This document shows positions 37,131 to 49,061 of a stretch of 64,000 nucleotides of DNA, one piece after another. The notes under the pieces are model-generated. The model did not search any database, was not told the origin of the DNA, and saw only the letters and a list, made by a program, of their open reading frames with translations. The translations under genes were made by a program, and so were the position numbers. The first letter of the stretch is position 1; each line of letters opens with the position of its first letter. Source of the DNA: Megaleporinus macrocephalus (taxonomy: Eukaryota > Chordata > Actinopteri > Characiformes > Anostomidae). Location of the stretch: NCBI GenBank assembly GCA_021613375.1, contig CM038727.1, positions 6,287,064-6,351,063 on the forward strand, written 5' to 3'.

Positions 37131-37176
37131 TATGCTAGTAAACAGTGTGAACAGTATAATTAAGTGCCTGAAAGAT
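37003..37176. repeat. Inverted repeat with ~41-base arms around a (TA)n core
   Basis: Left arm 37003-37043 (starts GGTCTTTCAGGCACTTAATT) pairs with right arm 37136-37176 (ends AAGTGCCTGAAAGATC) with about one mismatch in ten. The centre is (CA)n then about 75 bases of TA. The structure could form a long hairpin. It may be a small MITE whose centre turned into TA repeats. Confidence 0.85.
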
Positions 37177-37714
37177 CATCCGAGATCAGCTACTGTACGA
37201 CCAGCTACTGTACGACCAGGTTTTCTTCTATCGGCAGAATAATCCTATTCCTCTGTAAGTGGCTGTAGTAGCCATTGCCTTGGATCTTCAGGCTGGCATC
37301 AGCAAGCCTGGGGCAGTGCCTGGGGGCAGACCAGGGGGCACTGTTCAGTGTGTCCTGGGGCACCAGCGTCCATAGTAGGGCTAAAACGGTGGAGCGCTCC
37401 GCTCTGGTTACAAAAGAACCAAGAAAAACGCAGTGAAAGCACGAGGAAGCTAAAGGAAAGGCTAGACGGGGAAGTGCTGAGCTAGTGTGAGCATGTGTTT
37501 ACCTGCGTACCTGTCCTGTTTGTTTATTGTGTAGGTGTAACCGAAACTGGGATGGTTAGACTTACTGTGGCTTCTTTAACCAAGCTCTGCATTCGTCATC
37601 ATAGAGTTCCACTTATTGACCAGTAACCCTCAGATTTGTGCAGTATATGCAGTAATTGCGCAGTATTGTGCAGTAATTTCTATTTAAATTTAAATATTGT
37701 CAATAGTTGAAGAA
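37177..37714. other. Intronic DNA, nothing recognised
   Basis: Contains a short direct repeat CAGCTACTGTACGACCAG (about 37186 and 37202). No coding or mobile signal. Confidence 0.35.
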
Positions 37715-37922
37715 AAAGATGAGTCAATTTTGGTCGATTTTTGTTTTTCTACATCAACTGAATGCAGAAGATGCCGTGTATAATGAGTGAATGTTTCATG
37801 ATGAATGGACTAATAGAAAGGCTCCAAAATAGCTTGGAAAACTTTCTGGTTCCATAGACTTACATTAAAAGTAAAGACAGTTTTTGGCCTCTCCTGTAAA
37901 GTTGTCATTTTGGAGATATATA
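37715..37922 (+). mobile_element. MITE-like family M1, copy 8
   Basis: GGTCGATTTTTGTTTTTCTA, TTTCATGATGAATGGACTAA, CTGGTTCCATAGACTTACAT, TAAAGACAGTTTTTGGCCTC and CTCCTGTAAAGTTGTCATTT follow the family order closely. Confidence 0.75.
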
Positions 37923-38058
37923 AAACATACACACTGTGATTATTGGGATCTTATTATTAAATCTTCTTTATTGTTTTGTCTGGTTCAATTGAGATTTGCT
38001 CAGTAAACAAAACCTAACAGTAAGTGAAATAAAGATAGATTAAGGCGCTCAGCAACAT

Positions 38059-38260
38059 TACAGTCCGCATGGAAAACCTACTTTGGGTTTGTTGTGTTAT
38101 TCCTGTATCTTTTCAAAGACTCTCACCACTGTGACTGCATCTGATGCATGTATACATCAGCGCTCTATTGAGTTCTGCAACATACAGCGCCCTCGTGCCC
38201 TATTAACGTCTAGGCCTGTACGGCTGCACGTCTGGGTCAAAGCCAGGGGCAACTGATTCA
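38059..38260. repeat. Left arm of a ~200-bp inverted repeat pair (R1)
   Basis: Shares CATACAGCGCCCTCG, CCCTATTAACGTC, ACGTCTGGGTCAAAGCCAGG and CAGTCCGCATGGAAAA, in order, with the reverse complement of 39928-40133. Most CpG sites of the other arm are TpG or CpA here, so this arm looks older or more methylated. Confidence 0.8.
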
Positions 38261-38748
38261 TAATGCAGCTCAGTTCTTTTGAATTAAGATGAATGTCTTA
38301 AAGCACTTCTCAGTATTTGCGCAAGTAATAAAAGTAAAAAATGGAGCTTTGTGTGGTTTTTATTCAGGTAAACATTTATACCCAGTAGAACTGAACTGGG
38401 GGTTAACGGTCAGTTATGAGTACAACCATATAGGTTGTTACCTAAAGAAGACAGTATGATATTAATAAAACATTTCATAACATTTTAGACCTTAGGGTAT
38501 AGGTTCATATCTCAATGTAAGTGGGGTAACAGCGTTAGACAAAGCCATACATTCTTAGAAAGAAGTCTGAATGACGGCATCAATAAAATCCCTGCTGTAG
38601 TACTTATACTACTGTCCACTGTGGGCCTTCAAATGAAGGCTTTAACCCACATACTGTATCTTAAACTGTTTGGATTCTTTAGGTATTTTTTAAAGTAGCT
38701 TCCAACAAAACATATGGAACCTTCTACACAATTAGTTCAACCTGGCTT
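38261..38748. other. Spacer between the inverted repeat and minisatellite; nothing recognised
   Basis: Mixed AT-rich sequence with no repeat or gene signal. Confidence 0.35.
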
Positions 38749-39666
38749 TACATTCACACTAAACCCCTAATCCCTACATTTACACTAAACACTAACCCCT
38801 ACATTTACACTAAACCCTAACCCCTACATTTACACTAAACACTAACCCCTACATTTACACTAAACCCTAACCCCTACATTTACACTAAACCCTAACCCCT
38901 ACATTTACACTAAACACTAACCCCTACATTTACACTAAACCCTAACCCCTACATTTACACTAAACCCTAACCCCTACATTTACACTAAACACTAACCTCT
39001 ACATTTACACTAAACCCCTAATCCAAACATTTACACTAAACAATAACTCCTACATTTACACTAAACCCCTAATCCCTACATTTACACTAAACACTAACTC
39101 CTACATTTACACTAAACCCTAACCCCTACATTTACACTAAACCCTAACCCCTACATTTACACTAAACCCTAACCCCTATATTTACACTAAACCCTAACCC
39201 CTACATTTACACTAAACCCTAACCCCTACATTTACACTAAACACTAACCCCTACATTTACACTAAACCCTAACCCCTACATTTACACTAAACCCTAACCC
39301 CTACATTTACACTAAACACTAACCCCTACATTTACACTAAACCCTAACCCCTACATTTACACTAAACCCTAACCCCTACATTTACACTAAACACTAACCT
39401 CTACATTTACACTAAACCCCTAATCCAAACATTTACACTAAACAATAACTCCTACATTTACACTAAACCCCTAATCCCTACATTTACACTAAACACTAAC
39501 TCCTACATTTACACTAAACCCTAACCCCTACATTTACACTAAACCCTAACCCCTACATTTACACTAAACCCTAACCCCTACATTTACACTAAACACTAAC
39601 CCCTACATTTACACTAAACACTAACCCCTACATTTACACTAAACCCTAACTCCTACATTTACACTA
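38749..39666. repeat. Minisatellite with 25-bp unit containing a telomere-like motif, ~36 copies
   Basis: The unit is ACATTTACACTAAACCCTAA + CCCCT; many copies hold AACCCTAACCC, about one and a half telomeric hexamers. Successive ACATTTACAC words are 25 bases apart (38826, 38851). A distinctive variant block (CTAACCTCT, then CCTAATCCAAAC, then AACAATAACTCC) occurs near 38992 and again near 39394, an offset of about 402, so about 16 units were duplicated together. Confidence 0.95.
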
Positions 39667-39927
39667 ATGTTTTACACTTATGTAAACAGTAAACAGCCCT
39701 TACATTATTACATTTTCTCCATAGAATTGTTTGATGTAGCATGACGACAACAAAATGTATACTAGTCCAAAAGGCTGCAGGGCGCAGAGGCTGGCTCCGG
39801 CATTTCATATGAGCAGACACGCTCAGAGGCGTCTACATTATCCGTGCAACAGTATAGTGACCACAAACAACACACGTGGTCACTTTCCAGACGCTATCTC
39901 TTTTCACCTACTCGAATACTGTCTGAC

Positions 39928-40133
39928 TTAATCGGTCGCCCCTGGCTTCGACCCAGACGTTCAGCTGCGCGGACCTGGACGTTAACAGGGCGCGAGGGCG
40001 CTGTATGTTGCGGATCTCAATAGAATCCAATGCGGCCGTGGTGGCTGCTTTGAAAAGACGCCGCAGCGCAATAACACAATAAGCTTGTAAACTCAAAGCA
40101 GGTTTACTCGTTTGATTTTCCGCGCGGACTGTC
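39928..40133. repeat. Right arm of the ~200-bp inverted repeat pair (R1), CpG-rich
   Basis: Reverse complement matches 38059-38260. It keeps many CpG sites (for example GGGCGCGAGGGCGCTGTATG). A 107-codon minus-strand open frame (39908-40231) covers it, but the partner arm has stops and no domain is seen, so I treat it as a dispersed repeat, not an exon. Confidence 0.75.
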
Positions 40134-40829
40134 AGCGTAATGGACACGCCGCTGAGATGCGTCTCCGAGCTGCCTGAGCACGTGCGGACAAATACGCAAC
40201 CGTAAAGCCGCACACATACATATGAGAACATGCGGGAGCTGAGAAAGGGGTGACCTCGGCGGCAGGCGCTGAGGATGAAAAGCTCTTATTTATCTTTTAA
40301 AGCTTCAGCTGTGGCACGGGCAACTGTGTTAGAATGTGGTTTAGGCGGTGTGGATTGAGCTGCACCGTGGAAGTAAGAAATACAGGGGCCCTAATATGCA
40401 GCCCTGGGGAACTCCAGAACTATATATATTGGAAGCAACAAGGCGGAACATTTAGGGGACAAACATACAGACATATTGTTTATGATACATGGAAAGAAAA
40501 TAAGCATTAAAAAAGTTATAGCTGCCGCTAAATGGGGAATGCAGGACGCAAGGCATCTTATTGGATGTTTATAACGCAAAAAGGAGGACCCTTCTGAAAG
40601 CACAGTAAGTTTGGACAGTCCAGCTGTAAAATCTATTTGTTGGGAGTGTTCATTTTTTTAACTGTAGAAAGCAATATACATATATTCCCATATATTTAGT
40701 TAAGGAGTTCCCCAAGGCTCCGTTCTAGGGCCGCTGTATTTCTTACTTTACATGCTACCTTTAGGACATGTGATCAGCAAATATGATTTTGATGATGATC
40801 CCATTCTACATTTCCCTTCTCTTTGTGAG
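40134..40829. other. Intronic DNA, nothing recognised
   Basis: No element or exon assigned. Confidence 0.35.
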
Positions 40830-41376
40830 TCTATCTATCTATATATACATGTATATCCATATATACACTTCTCAAGATGTGTACAGAACCCTAAAGTGTG
40901 GACTTTAGCAGTAAAAGGGGGACAACCTCCGTATTAATACACAATTATTCAGAAGAAATGCTCCACAAACAAACGTTACTGAGCATACGAAGGCCTATGT
41001 TTTCTTTTATCCTGCCAATGTCTAGGACTGTATTAAGAAATATATAATATTATATTATATATAATATTATAATATTAGTTATATATATTTATATTAATAA
41101 TAGTCCTTTCTGCACTAATCTGTGCAGTAACTACACATAATTCTCAACACTGATCAACTCAGTAGGCTGTAATATGGAAATCAGTGTTTTATAGAGTAAC
41201 AAGTCTCAGATGTTTGTTTGTTGTGAGGAGAAAGCTGTAAATAAACAGTTAATAACTAGCAGCTGCATATGTTCTCAGTGACGGTACATGTCTGTAAAAT
41301 TACAGACTTTTAATTTCATGCAAATGCTGCCATTTACTGGAAATCAGTTGATTAACTCGTCATTCCGATATACAGT
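40830..41376 (+). repeat. Microsatellite-bounded repeat unit R2, copy A
   Basis: Begins CTATCTATCTATATATACAT, then TGTGTACAGAACCCTAAAGT, GGGGGACAACCTCC, TATTCAGAAGA, AACACTGATCAACTCAGTAG, GAGGAGAAAGCTGTAAATAA and CTGCCATTTACTGGAAATCA. Collinear with copies B (41694-42250) and C (43206-43709). It lacks part of the segment between CCCTAAAGT and GGGGGACAA that B has. Confidence 0.85.
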
Positions 41377-41402
41377 ATTATCATAATTTAGTCTAGAATT
41401 TT

Positions 41403-41578
41403 AGAATTTAATCACTCAAATTAGCCACATGTGATTTTGCGCACAGCGGAATTTGACCTCCGCATTTAACCCATCCGTGCAGTAAAACACCCACATATAC
41501 ACACACTAGTGAACAAACTAGGGGGCAGTGAGCACACGTGCCCGGAGCGGTGGGCAGCCCGGGGAGCAGTAGGGGTTA
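41403..41578 (-). mobile_element. tRNA-derived SINE, 5' truncated, minus strand
   Basis: On the minus strand, CCTAACCCCTACTGCTCCCC, TGCCCACCGCTCCGGGCACG, ACTGCCCCCTAGTTTG, GGATGGGTTAAATGCGGAGG and CACATGTGGCTAATTTGAG match the 7525-7825 SINE closely. It sits between copies A and B of unit R2. Confidence 0.85.
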
Positions 41579-41610
41579 GGTGTAATAACAGTAATAATAA
41601 CATAATAACA

Positions 41611-41611
41611 G

Positions 41612-41693
<82 letters not shown>
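41611..41693. repeat. (TATC)n microsatellite
   Basis: About 20 units at the left edge of repeat unit R2 copy B. Confidence 0.97.
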
Positions 41694-41694
<1 letters not shown>

Positions 41695-42250
41695 GCATAC
41701 ATATATACATGTATATCCATATATACACATATACACTTCTCGAGATGTGTACAGAACCCTAAAGTACAGACTTTTATCTTTCTTCTAAATATTGTTAAGG
41801 TGACCTCACTAGAGCCCATGTTGGCAAAATACAATGAGGTCCCCACAGCAATGTTCAAACACCTAGTGTAAAGACTTACCAGATGATTCTAAGCTGTTAC
41901 AGCAGCAAAGGGGGGACAACCTCCATATTAATACCCCATTATTCAGAAGACAAGTTACTGAGCATACAAAGGTCTTTGTTTTTTTGTATTCGTTTATATT
42001 ATATATAATATTATAATATTAGTTATATATAATTATATTAATATTAGTCCTTTCTGCACTAATATGTGCAGTAACTACACATAATTCTCAACACTGATCA
42101 GCTCAGTAGGCTGTAATATGGAAATTAGTGTTTTAACAAGTCTCAGATGTTTGTTTGTTGTGAGGAGAAAGCTGTAAATAAACAGTTAATAACCAGCAGT
42201 CGCATGTGTTCTCAGTGACGGTAAATGTCTGTAAAATTACAGATTTTTTT
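41694..42250 (+). repeat. Microsatellite-bounded repeat unit R2, copy B
   Basis: Fullest copy: TGCATACATATATACATG, CTCGAGATGTGTACAGAACC, GACCTCACTAGAGCCCATGT, AACACCTAGTGTAAAGACTT, AGCAGCAAAGGGGGGACAAC, AGCTCAGTAGGCTGTAATAT and GTCTGTAAAATTACAGA. A second left-end piece with the same start occurs at about 42275-42430, there with a (TA)n run (42317-42361). Confidence 0.85.
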
Positions 42251-42310
42251 ACTTACTTTACTTTTTACTTTTCTATCTATACATGTATGCATACATATAT
42301 ACATGCATAT

Positions 42311-42366
<56 letters not shown>

Positions 42367-42469
42367 TTCTCGAGATTTGTACAGAACCCTAAAGTGCAGA
42401 CTTTTATCTTTCTTCTAAGTAGTGTTAAGGTTGCTAAAGTTCTCCATCGCAGAGTGATGTAGATTAACT

Positions 42470-42965
42470 TGTCAAAGAATTTGTCAGAAGTAGAGTTGAT
42501 CACTGTAATGGTCTTTGGACTGGGCTTCCCAACAAAGCAATCCATCAACTACAACTCACGCAAACCATGACAGCAGGGATTTTAACAACAAGAAGATGGA
42601 AAGTTCTCCTCACACTCATATAGGAACATCTATACCATATGTATCAGAACTTATTTAAGGGTTTTTAAGGCTATAAATGGTTTTAAAGCTCCTGCCAACT
42701 CATGATCAGCAGATTCCATTCAGAAGAAACTATTCAGAGGCTTCTTTTGGTTATTAGGTTGCTAAACTTTGTCTCCTACAATCAAGCAATCAAGGTCAGT
42801 ACACAATCAAGGGAAACATCTGAGGCCAAATCAAACCATGAATTAGGTTAATTCCATTTTATTTTTTAATTATTTTGTTCTTTGTGTGTGTGTTTTTTTG
42901 CTTCTATTGCTCAATTTTATGATTGAACTGATTGTGAGGAGCTTTGAGATCCGTCTGTTATTATG
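42470..42965 (+). pseudogene. Decayed LINE (L2/Rex-type) reverse-transcriptase 3' end
   Basis: One phase from about 42493 reads VDHCNGLWTGLPNKAIHQLQ and continues LTQTMTAGILTT before a stop at about 42619. This matches the conserved C-terminal region of fish non-LTR reverse transcriptases (pattern VDYCN.L..GLP...I..LQL.QN.AAR.LT). A later stretch (TTAAGGCTATAAATGGTTTT) fits the following YKALNGL segment after frame damage. The element ends near GAGGAGCTTTGAGATCCG. Several stops and 5' truncation make it inactive. Confidence 0.75.
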
Positions 42966-42984
42966 TCTGCTAATGACGACACTG

Positions 42985-43205
42985 TACACTGTATGAACTC
43001 AGCGACCTTGCGGTGCACCCATTTCTAACACACGCTGTACCTGTGAAGTATTAACCAATAGAACGGGGCGCTTTTGAACAGCAGCAAGGTCATCGTGTCC
43101 AATGCAAGTGTGGAGCAGAGGGGTATACAGCCCCCCCAACATTGGGCAGTGGAGAGATCTCTTTGGGATGAGGTGGAGTGATTCAGAGCACACCGTCCAT
43201 CATTG
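42985..43205. other. Possible fragment of a DNA transposon, unassigned
   Basis: TTAACCAATAGAACGGGGCG, GTGTGGAGCAGAGGGGTATA and TTTGGGATGAGGTGGAGTGA look like pieces of a common fish repeat, but I cannot place the family. No intact gene. Confidence 0.3.
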
Positions 43206-43708
43206 CTATCAGACCTCACTAGAGCCCATGTTGGCTAAATACAGTCAAATCCTCACAGCAATGTTCGAACACCTAGTGTAAAGACTTACCAGATGATTCT
43301 AGGCTGTTACAGCAGCAAAGGGCGGACAAACTTCTCATTACTACCCCATCATTCAGAAGAAATGCCAAACGTTACTCAACATACGAAGGCCTATGTTTTA
43401 TTTTATCCTTCCAATGTCTAGTACTGTATTATATTAATAATAGTCCTTTATGAACTAATCTGTGCAGAAACTACACATAATTCTCAACACTGATCAGCTC
43501 AGACGGCTTTAACATAGAAATGAGTGTTTTAACGAATCTAAGATGTTTGTTTGTTGTGAGGAGAAAACTATAAATAAACAGTTAATAACTAGCAGTCGCA
43601 TGTGTTCTCAGTGACAGTGAACGTCTATAAAATTACAGACTTTTACTTTCATACAAATGCTGCCATTTACTGGAAATCAGTTAATTCACTTGTGATTCCG
43701 ATATACAG

Positions 43709-43709
<1 letters not shown>
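43206..43709 (+). repeat. Microsatellite-bounded repeat unit R2, copy C
   Basis: Starts AGACCTCACTAGAGCCCATG and continues through AACACCTAGTGTAAAGACTT, CTCAACACTGATCAGCTCAG and CTGCCATTTACTGGAAATCA to GATTCCGATATACAGGATAG. The left ~100 bases of copy B are missing. A GATA run follows directly. Confidence 0.85.
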
Positions 43710-43975
<266 letters not shown>

Positions 43976-44066
43976 ACATGTATAAGCATATATACCCATA
44001 TGTGTGTATGAGTTTTTATGAAGTTACACACAATTTACAGCAGCAGTTATAAAACACTATATGTAT

Positions 44067-44069
<3 letters not shown>

Positions 44070-44103
<34 letters not shown>
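44070..44103. repeat. (TA)n microsatellite
   Basis: About 17 TA pairs. Confidence 0.95.
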
Positions 44104-44108
<5 letters not shown>

Positions 44109-45412
44109 CCAAACATGAATCACAATATGCAGCAGCAGCCTCACGACCAGCGTTTTGTCCTGGGATGTAGCCCCGAGTACTCTGAGGTCACGGGGTTAAA
44201 CACAGCGGCCTGTGTGTGGATCTGCGAGCGGGAGAGATTTGCCTGTGTGTATAGACTCGCGCGTGAAGTCTTTGTGCGAGCTGATGCTGGCGGATTATCA
44301 GCGCCACAGAGGCCGCAGCAAAGCGAACTCGACAGCGACGTCTCTCTCTCTCTCCTCCGTCTCCCCTGCATCCCCTCCTCACCCTCGCCCCGCGACCTCC
44401 TCCGCCTTTTAAAAAGCTCATTTCTGCTGCTTTCCACTCCAGCTGCCACACGTAAACACGGCCAACAGCCCCGTGCTGTTTATTGTCGGCGGGAAAAAGT
44501 GGACATTAGCTGCGAAAGCGGTGGTTAGAAGGCCAAAGTAGTGTGTCTGGGTGTGCGTGTGCGCGTTAGCTGATGGTGGGGTGGGTGGGGGGGGAGCGGG
44601 GGGGTACAGTGTGGTGTCTACTCTTTTTTTTTTTCTTTTCCATGAGACCCTCCTCCTCTCCGGCATCCCGAGACAAGATAATAAGGCACTCGGAGGCACA
44701 ATCCAGCATTATATTCAGCCACCAAAGCCTCATCTCTTGTCAGTTTGCATTTTATTGTGGGGCCCAGGATGTGATGCTTCTATCATCAGCCTGTCAGGAC
44801 GAGAGGGGCCGGAGAGACAGGACCACTCATTTTGTACACTTAACGTCTAAGCCAAATGGCCAGCACTTATACCGATTCTGGCGAAATGGAGGACACGTTC
44901 CAGCCCAGGGGTCACCTTCAGCCCCCAGAGAAAGAGAAGGAGAAAAGGGATGAAAAGATAAAAGAAATGTGTATTGATTTGTGTAATTGAGGGGGACTTT
45001 GAGAGGAAAATGTATCTGTTGTGGACAGCCGGCGATATGTTTTATGCTTCGCCGTTCTTGGAGTACATAGAACGTACAGAAACGTTCCTGAAGTCTCTTC
45101 AGGCTCGAAAGGCAGATCAACATTTATTACAGGCCCAAAGCGCAGAGGAAGAATCTTCCAGAACGTTCCAGTGGAGTGTGTTTACCGTTACTGGAGTCTT
45201 CATTTGCTTACAACACTGATAAAACAGCATAGATGGGATGAGATCATCAACCCTAAAATTATTTAGAGGTTGGATAGAAGTCTGTACTTTAGGGTTCTTA
45301 GTTTTCTCTGAGAAGTGTCTATGCTTCGTCCTGATTGGCCAGTGCTTTGTTTGTTTAGGGAAGGTAAATGTAGAACAGTATATCAGTATATCAATATCAA
45401 TCCATCACATAG
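44104..45412. other. Complex, partly CpG-rich intronic DNA; possible regulatory block
   Basis: 44.15-44.55 kb and 44.63-44.96 kb are non-repetitive and GC-richer than their surroundings. Several overlapping open frames on both strands lack protein motifs. A piece near 45266-45320 is an inverted echo of unit R2 (AAGTCTGTACTTTAGGGTTC; GAGAAGTGT). No exon was recognised. Confidence 0.35.
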
Positions 45413-46130
45413 TTCATGCTTAACCATTTTTACTGAACTCTAGTTTAGACTAAATAAACAGCAATTTACTGTTAGGGTCTTGCTGCATATTTAGATTACA
45501 TGCATTATTTCTATGTAATTACTCAACCAATTACATAGTAATTACACAGTTATTGCACTTACATCAGCCATAGTGCTTAACCACGTTCATAGAGCTTGGT
45601 TTTAGACCAAATGAACAGTAATTGTTGTTGATTTGTTGTACCTACATTATTACTATGTATTTACTCAATCAATTACATAGTAATTACACAATTATAACAC
45701 TTCCAAAAGCCTGTGTTGCTTAATCATTTTAATACAACTTAATTTAAAATAAAACATAATTTATTCTAAGTAATAGTTTTGCTGTATATTTCGATTACAT
45801 ACATTATTACTATGTAATTACACAAAAATTACACTTACATTAGCCTGTAGTGCTTTTTTACAGAGCTCCAGTTTAGACAAAATAAATAGTCATTAATTCT
45901 TAGAGTCATTGCTGCTGTTGTGCTGTGTATCTATATTACATACATTGTCTGTAAGTAATTGCTCATTCAATTACATAGTAATTACACAGTTGTTACACTT
46001 ACATTGCTTAACCCTTTTCACAGAGCTCCGTTTATACAAAATCAACAGTAATTAACTCTTAGGGTCATTGTTCATGGTTTGCTGTACATTTATGATGTAC
46101 GATTACACATGTTATTGCTATGTAATAACA
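45413..46130 (+). repeat. ~150-bp satellite family S2, block 1
   Basis: About five units with AACCATTTT, AGAGCTC, TTTAGACCAAATAAACAGTA, TTGCTGTACATTTAGATTAC and TATGTAATTACTCAATCAAT + TACATAGTAATTACAC. The last segment is itself an inverted repeat (ACTATGTAATT against AATTACATAGT). Same family and orientation as 50215-51720. Confidence 0.85.
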
Positions 46131-46263
46131 CAAACAACAAAAGAATTGAACTGAATTGAAACCTTGAACTTTTGAACTTTTGCACATGGGTGTGTCTGTA
46201 GTTTCTCGTTAGCCTCGCTTACGAACTTCCATCCTGAAGTGTACATGTACCATATATATATAT

Positions 46264-48046
46264 GGGTGATTCTTCAATTAGGGGAACTTTTACGTCCCTA
46301 GGTTATACATTTGTGTTAAAATGACTTTAATACAAAACAAACATTTTTGGTATTAAAAAGATCACTAAAAAAATTACACACCAAAATAATTATGATTTCC
46401 ATTTTTAGAATGATTTAAATAATAATAATAATTTTACTACTTTGGCCTTGTCACCAACCCAGACTTTAAAACTCCCCCCAATAAAATACTAAAAAGTGAT
46501 CAATTTATGAAAAAGATCACAATATGAGTTTCATAAAAACTTAAAAAGAAACTAAATGTACTGTTTACTTTCATATTTGTTCCTATGCATATTTTTCAGC
46601 AATATATTATTATCCCCAACATTATCGTAATTACCGCAACAGTGTATGACTTCTGCAGAGAACTATTTAAAGGTAGCACTTGTTTATGTTGTAACCATGA
46701 AAACAAAGACTCACAAGGGAGCACTTGTCAGTCAAGAGTGAAGAGTGACATGTTAATGTATGTAAATGAGAGTAACTGAATCGTGTATTTCTCTTGATCA
46801 TAGAGTACATTTATTCAGAGTCATTACCGTTTACATCAGTACGGCAGTACTTTACAACTAAACATTACATTTACACATTATTTATTTATTTATTTACAAC
46901 TAAACATTACATTTACACATTATTTATTTATTTATTTACAACTAAACATTACATTTACACATTATTTATTTATTTATTTATTTATTTACACCTAAACATT
47001 ACATTTACACATTATTTATTTATTTACAACCAAACATTACATGTACACATTATTTATTTATTTATTTACAACTAAACATTACATTTACACATTATTTATT
47101 TATTTATAACTAAACATTACATTTACACATTATTTATTTATTTATTTACAACTAAACATTACATTTACACATTATTTATTTATTTACAACCAAACATTAC
47201 ATGTACACATTATTTATTTATTTATTTACAACTAAACATTACATTTACACATTATTTATTAATTTACAAGACTCTACATTTACACATTATTTATTTATTT
47301 ACAACTAAACATTACATTTACACATTATTTATTTATTTATTTACAACTAAACATTACATTTACACATTATTTATTTATTTATAACTAAACATTACATTTA
47401 CACATTATTTATTTATTTATTTATTTACAACTAAACATTACATTTACACATTATTTATTTATTTACAACTAAATATTACATTTACACATTACTTATTTAT
47501 TTACAACTAAACATTACATTTACACATTATTTATTTATTTACAACTAAACATTACATTTACACATTACTTATTTATTTACAACTAAACATTACATTTACA
47601 CATTATTTATTTATTTAGAACTAAACATTACATTTACACATTATTTATTTATTTAGAACTAAACATTACATTTACACATTATTTATAACTAAACATTATA
47701 TTTACACATTATTTATTTATTTATAGATTTAATGTACATCTAGTACTAGCTGTTAACTAACTTTAGCATGGCCTAGATAGCTTTTTTCTTAAAAAAAAAA
47801 GTGAAAATTGTCATTACTGCAACACGTCATTACCAACACATAACCTGTTGAGATGGTAATGATGTTTGTTGATGGTAATGACAGGTTTTCAATTTCACCA
47901 TCAGTATCTTTTAAATTATTTTGAATTAAATATAATTAAGTCTAACCGTGTGATTTTATAAAGAAATTCAAGTGAAATGCATTACTTTATTAAAAGTTAT
48001 ATTAAAAGTTAAGATGGCAAAAAGAGCCCACAATTGAAGAATCACC

Positions 48047-48047
<1 letters not shown>
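46264..48047. mobile_element. Non-autonomous DNA transposon with perfect 16-bp terminal repeats (family T1), 1784 bp
   Basis: The left end GGGTGATTCTTCAATT (46264-46279) and right end AATTGAAGAATCACCC (48032-48047) are exact complements. TATA sequence lies outside both ends, which fits a TA-targeting Tc1/mariner-like element. The interior has no transposase: the left part carries TTTTACGTCCCTAGG and ATTACCGCAACAG, the middle a large tandem array (46840-47720), the right part CATTACTGCAACACGTCATT. A left-end fragment of the same family is at 14100-14336. Confidence 0.85.
46840..47720. repeat. Tandem array inside the T1 transposon, ~38-46-bp units
   Basis: The unit is ACAACTAAACATTACATTTA + CACATTATTTATTTATTT. 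Length differs by the number of TTTA steps at its end. There are roughly 21-22 copies, with variants (ACAACCAAACATTACATGTA) shared by distant units. Confidence 0.9.

Positions 48048-48050
<3 letters not shown>

Positions 48051-48131
<81 letters not shown>
48051..48131. repeat. (TA)n microsatellite
   Basis: About 40 TA pairs at the right end of the T1 transposon. Confidence 0.95.
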
Positions 48132-48135
<4 letters not shown>

Positions 48136-49061
48136 CAGTCTGCAAGTCATCCAGACGTACTCGTGCCTTGCTTTGAAGGGAGCTGCTGGCCTAAAAGTTG
48201 ACCTGAAGACAGAAATTAGTTTGTTTTAATGGTTAGCCAGAAGCAAAACACATTACTATCTCCTTATCCCAGACTTCCCTTTTCGCTTTATACACATATA
48301 AGTACACAGGCACAGCCGCACACTCACATTAGGCTCTTACAACCCCCTTCGCAGCCCCCCCCACACCCCCCCCACACCCCCACCTACGCACACAACACAC
48401 ACATTATGTTTGTGTAATCAGCTTAGCTGCAAATAGGGAGGCTGGTGGGGGGGTTGTGTGTGTGGTCTTAATGCAAAGAGAGCCTTGATGTGCTTCGGCG
48501 GGGCTAAGTAATAAAGTGACACAGACACAGTCTTTTAAATGAGGCCGGCCTCTGTAAATAGAGCCCACTGGCCCCGAGTGCCTCTCCTGAGGAGTTAGAT
48601 CTCATTATAGGCCCAGGCCTAGGCCTTTAGTCGTGTGCTTAGAGCCGGGACCTGTCCCCATCTCCCTAATGCATGCCTACCAAGCATGTGTAATCTACTC
48701 GCTAATGCGTCTGTAGTGCCAGCGGCCACAGATAAGATGCTATTCAAGCATGGCTGGGAGGGGAGCGGAGTGCATCTGGGACCTGCGCTAGGGCCACTTT
48801 TGTTTTCGAAACAAGCTGCTTTCGGGGTCAGCCGGGACAGGAATGCCCGCGGATTTTAATTGGCACTTGTGTCGCTAGTTTTGTGATGTTAATAACGAGT
48901 GATTGGCATGCTAGGTATTTCTAGTTTGGCCATATTATTAATCATAGTCAGGATTACTGTGGGAGGGCTTTGCTTTGCTTGACTTGATTTATATCATAGT
49001 TTTGCATCTGTCATGTAGTTATTGAGGTCCATCCAAAGGTTGGAAGGACCTTGTTACTTTC
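48132..49061. other. Intronic DNA with a candidate regulatory block at 48440-48900
   Basis: 48340-48390 is a C/CA-rich low-complexity run. After it, 48440-48900 is complex, unique-looking sequence with TTAATGCAAAG, TAATAAAGTGAC, CTCATTATAGGCC, TTTTAATTGG and GTTAATAACGAG words, of the style seen in conserved enhancers of developmental genes. Conservation itself cannot be seen here. Confidence 0.35.

Noticed and set aside
38749..39666. True telomere or interstitial telomeric (CCCTAA)n block
   Set aside because: Only about one and a half hexamers occur per 25-bp unit, and they are always within the ACATTTACACTA context.
39908..40231. 107-codon minus-strand frame as a possible exon
   Set aside because: It lies on one arm of a dispersed inverted repeat whose partner at 38059-38260 is not open; no known motif.
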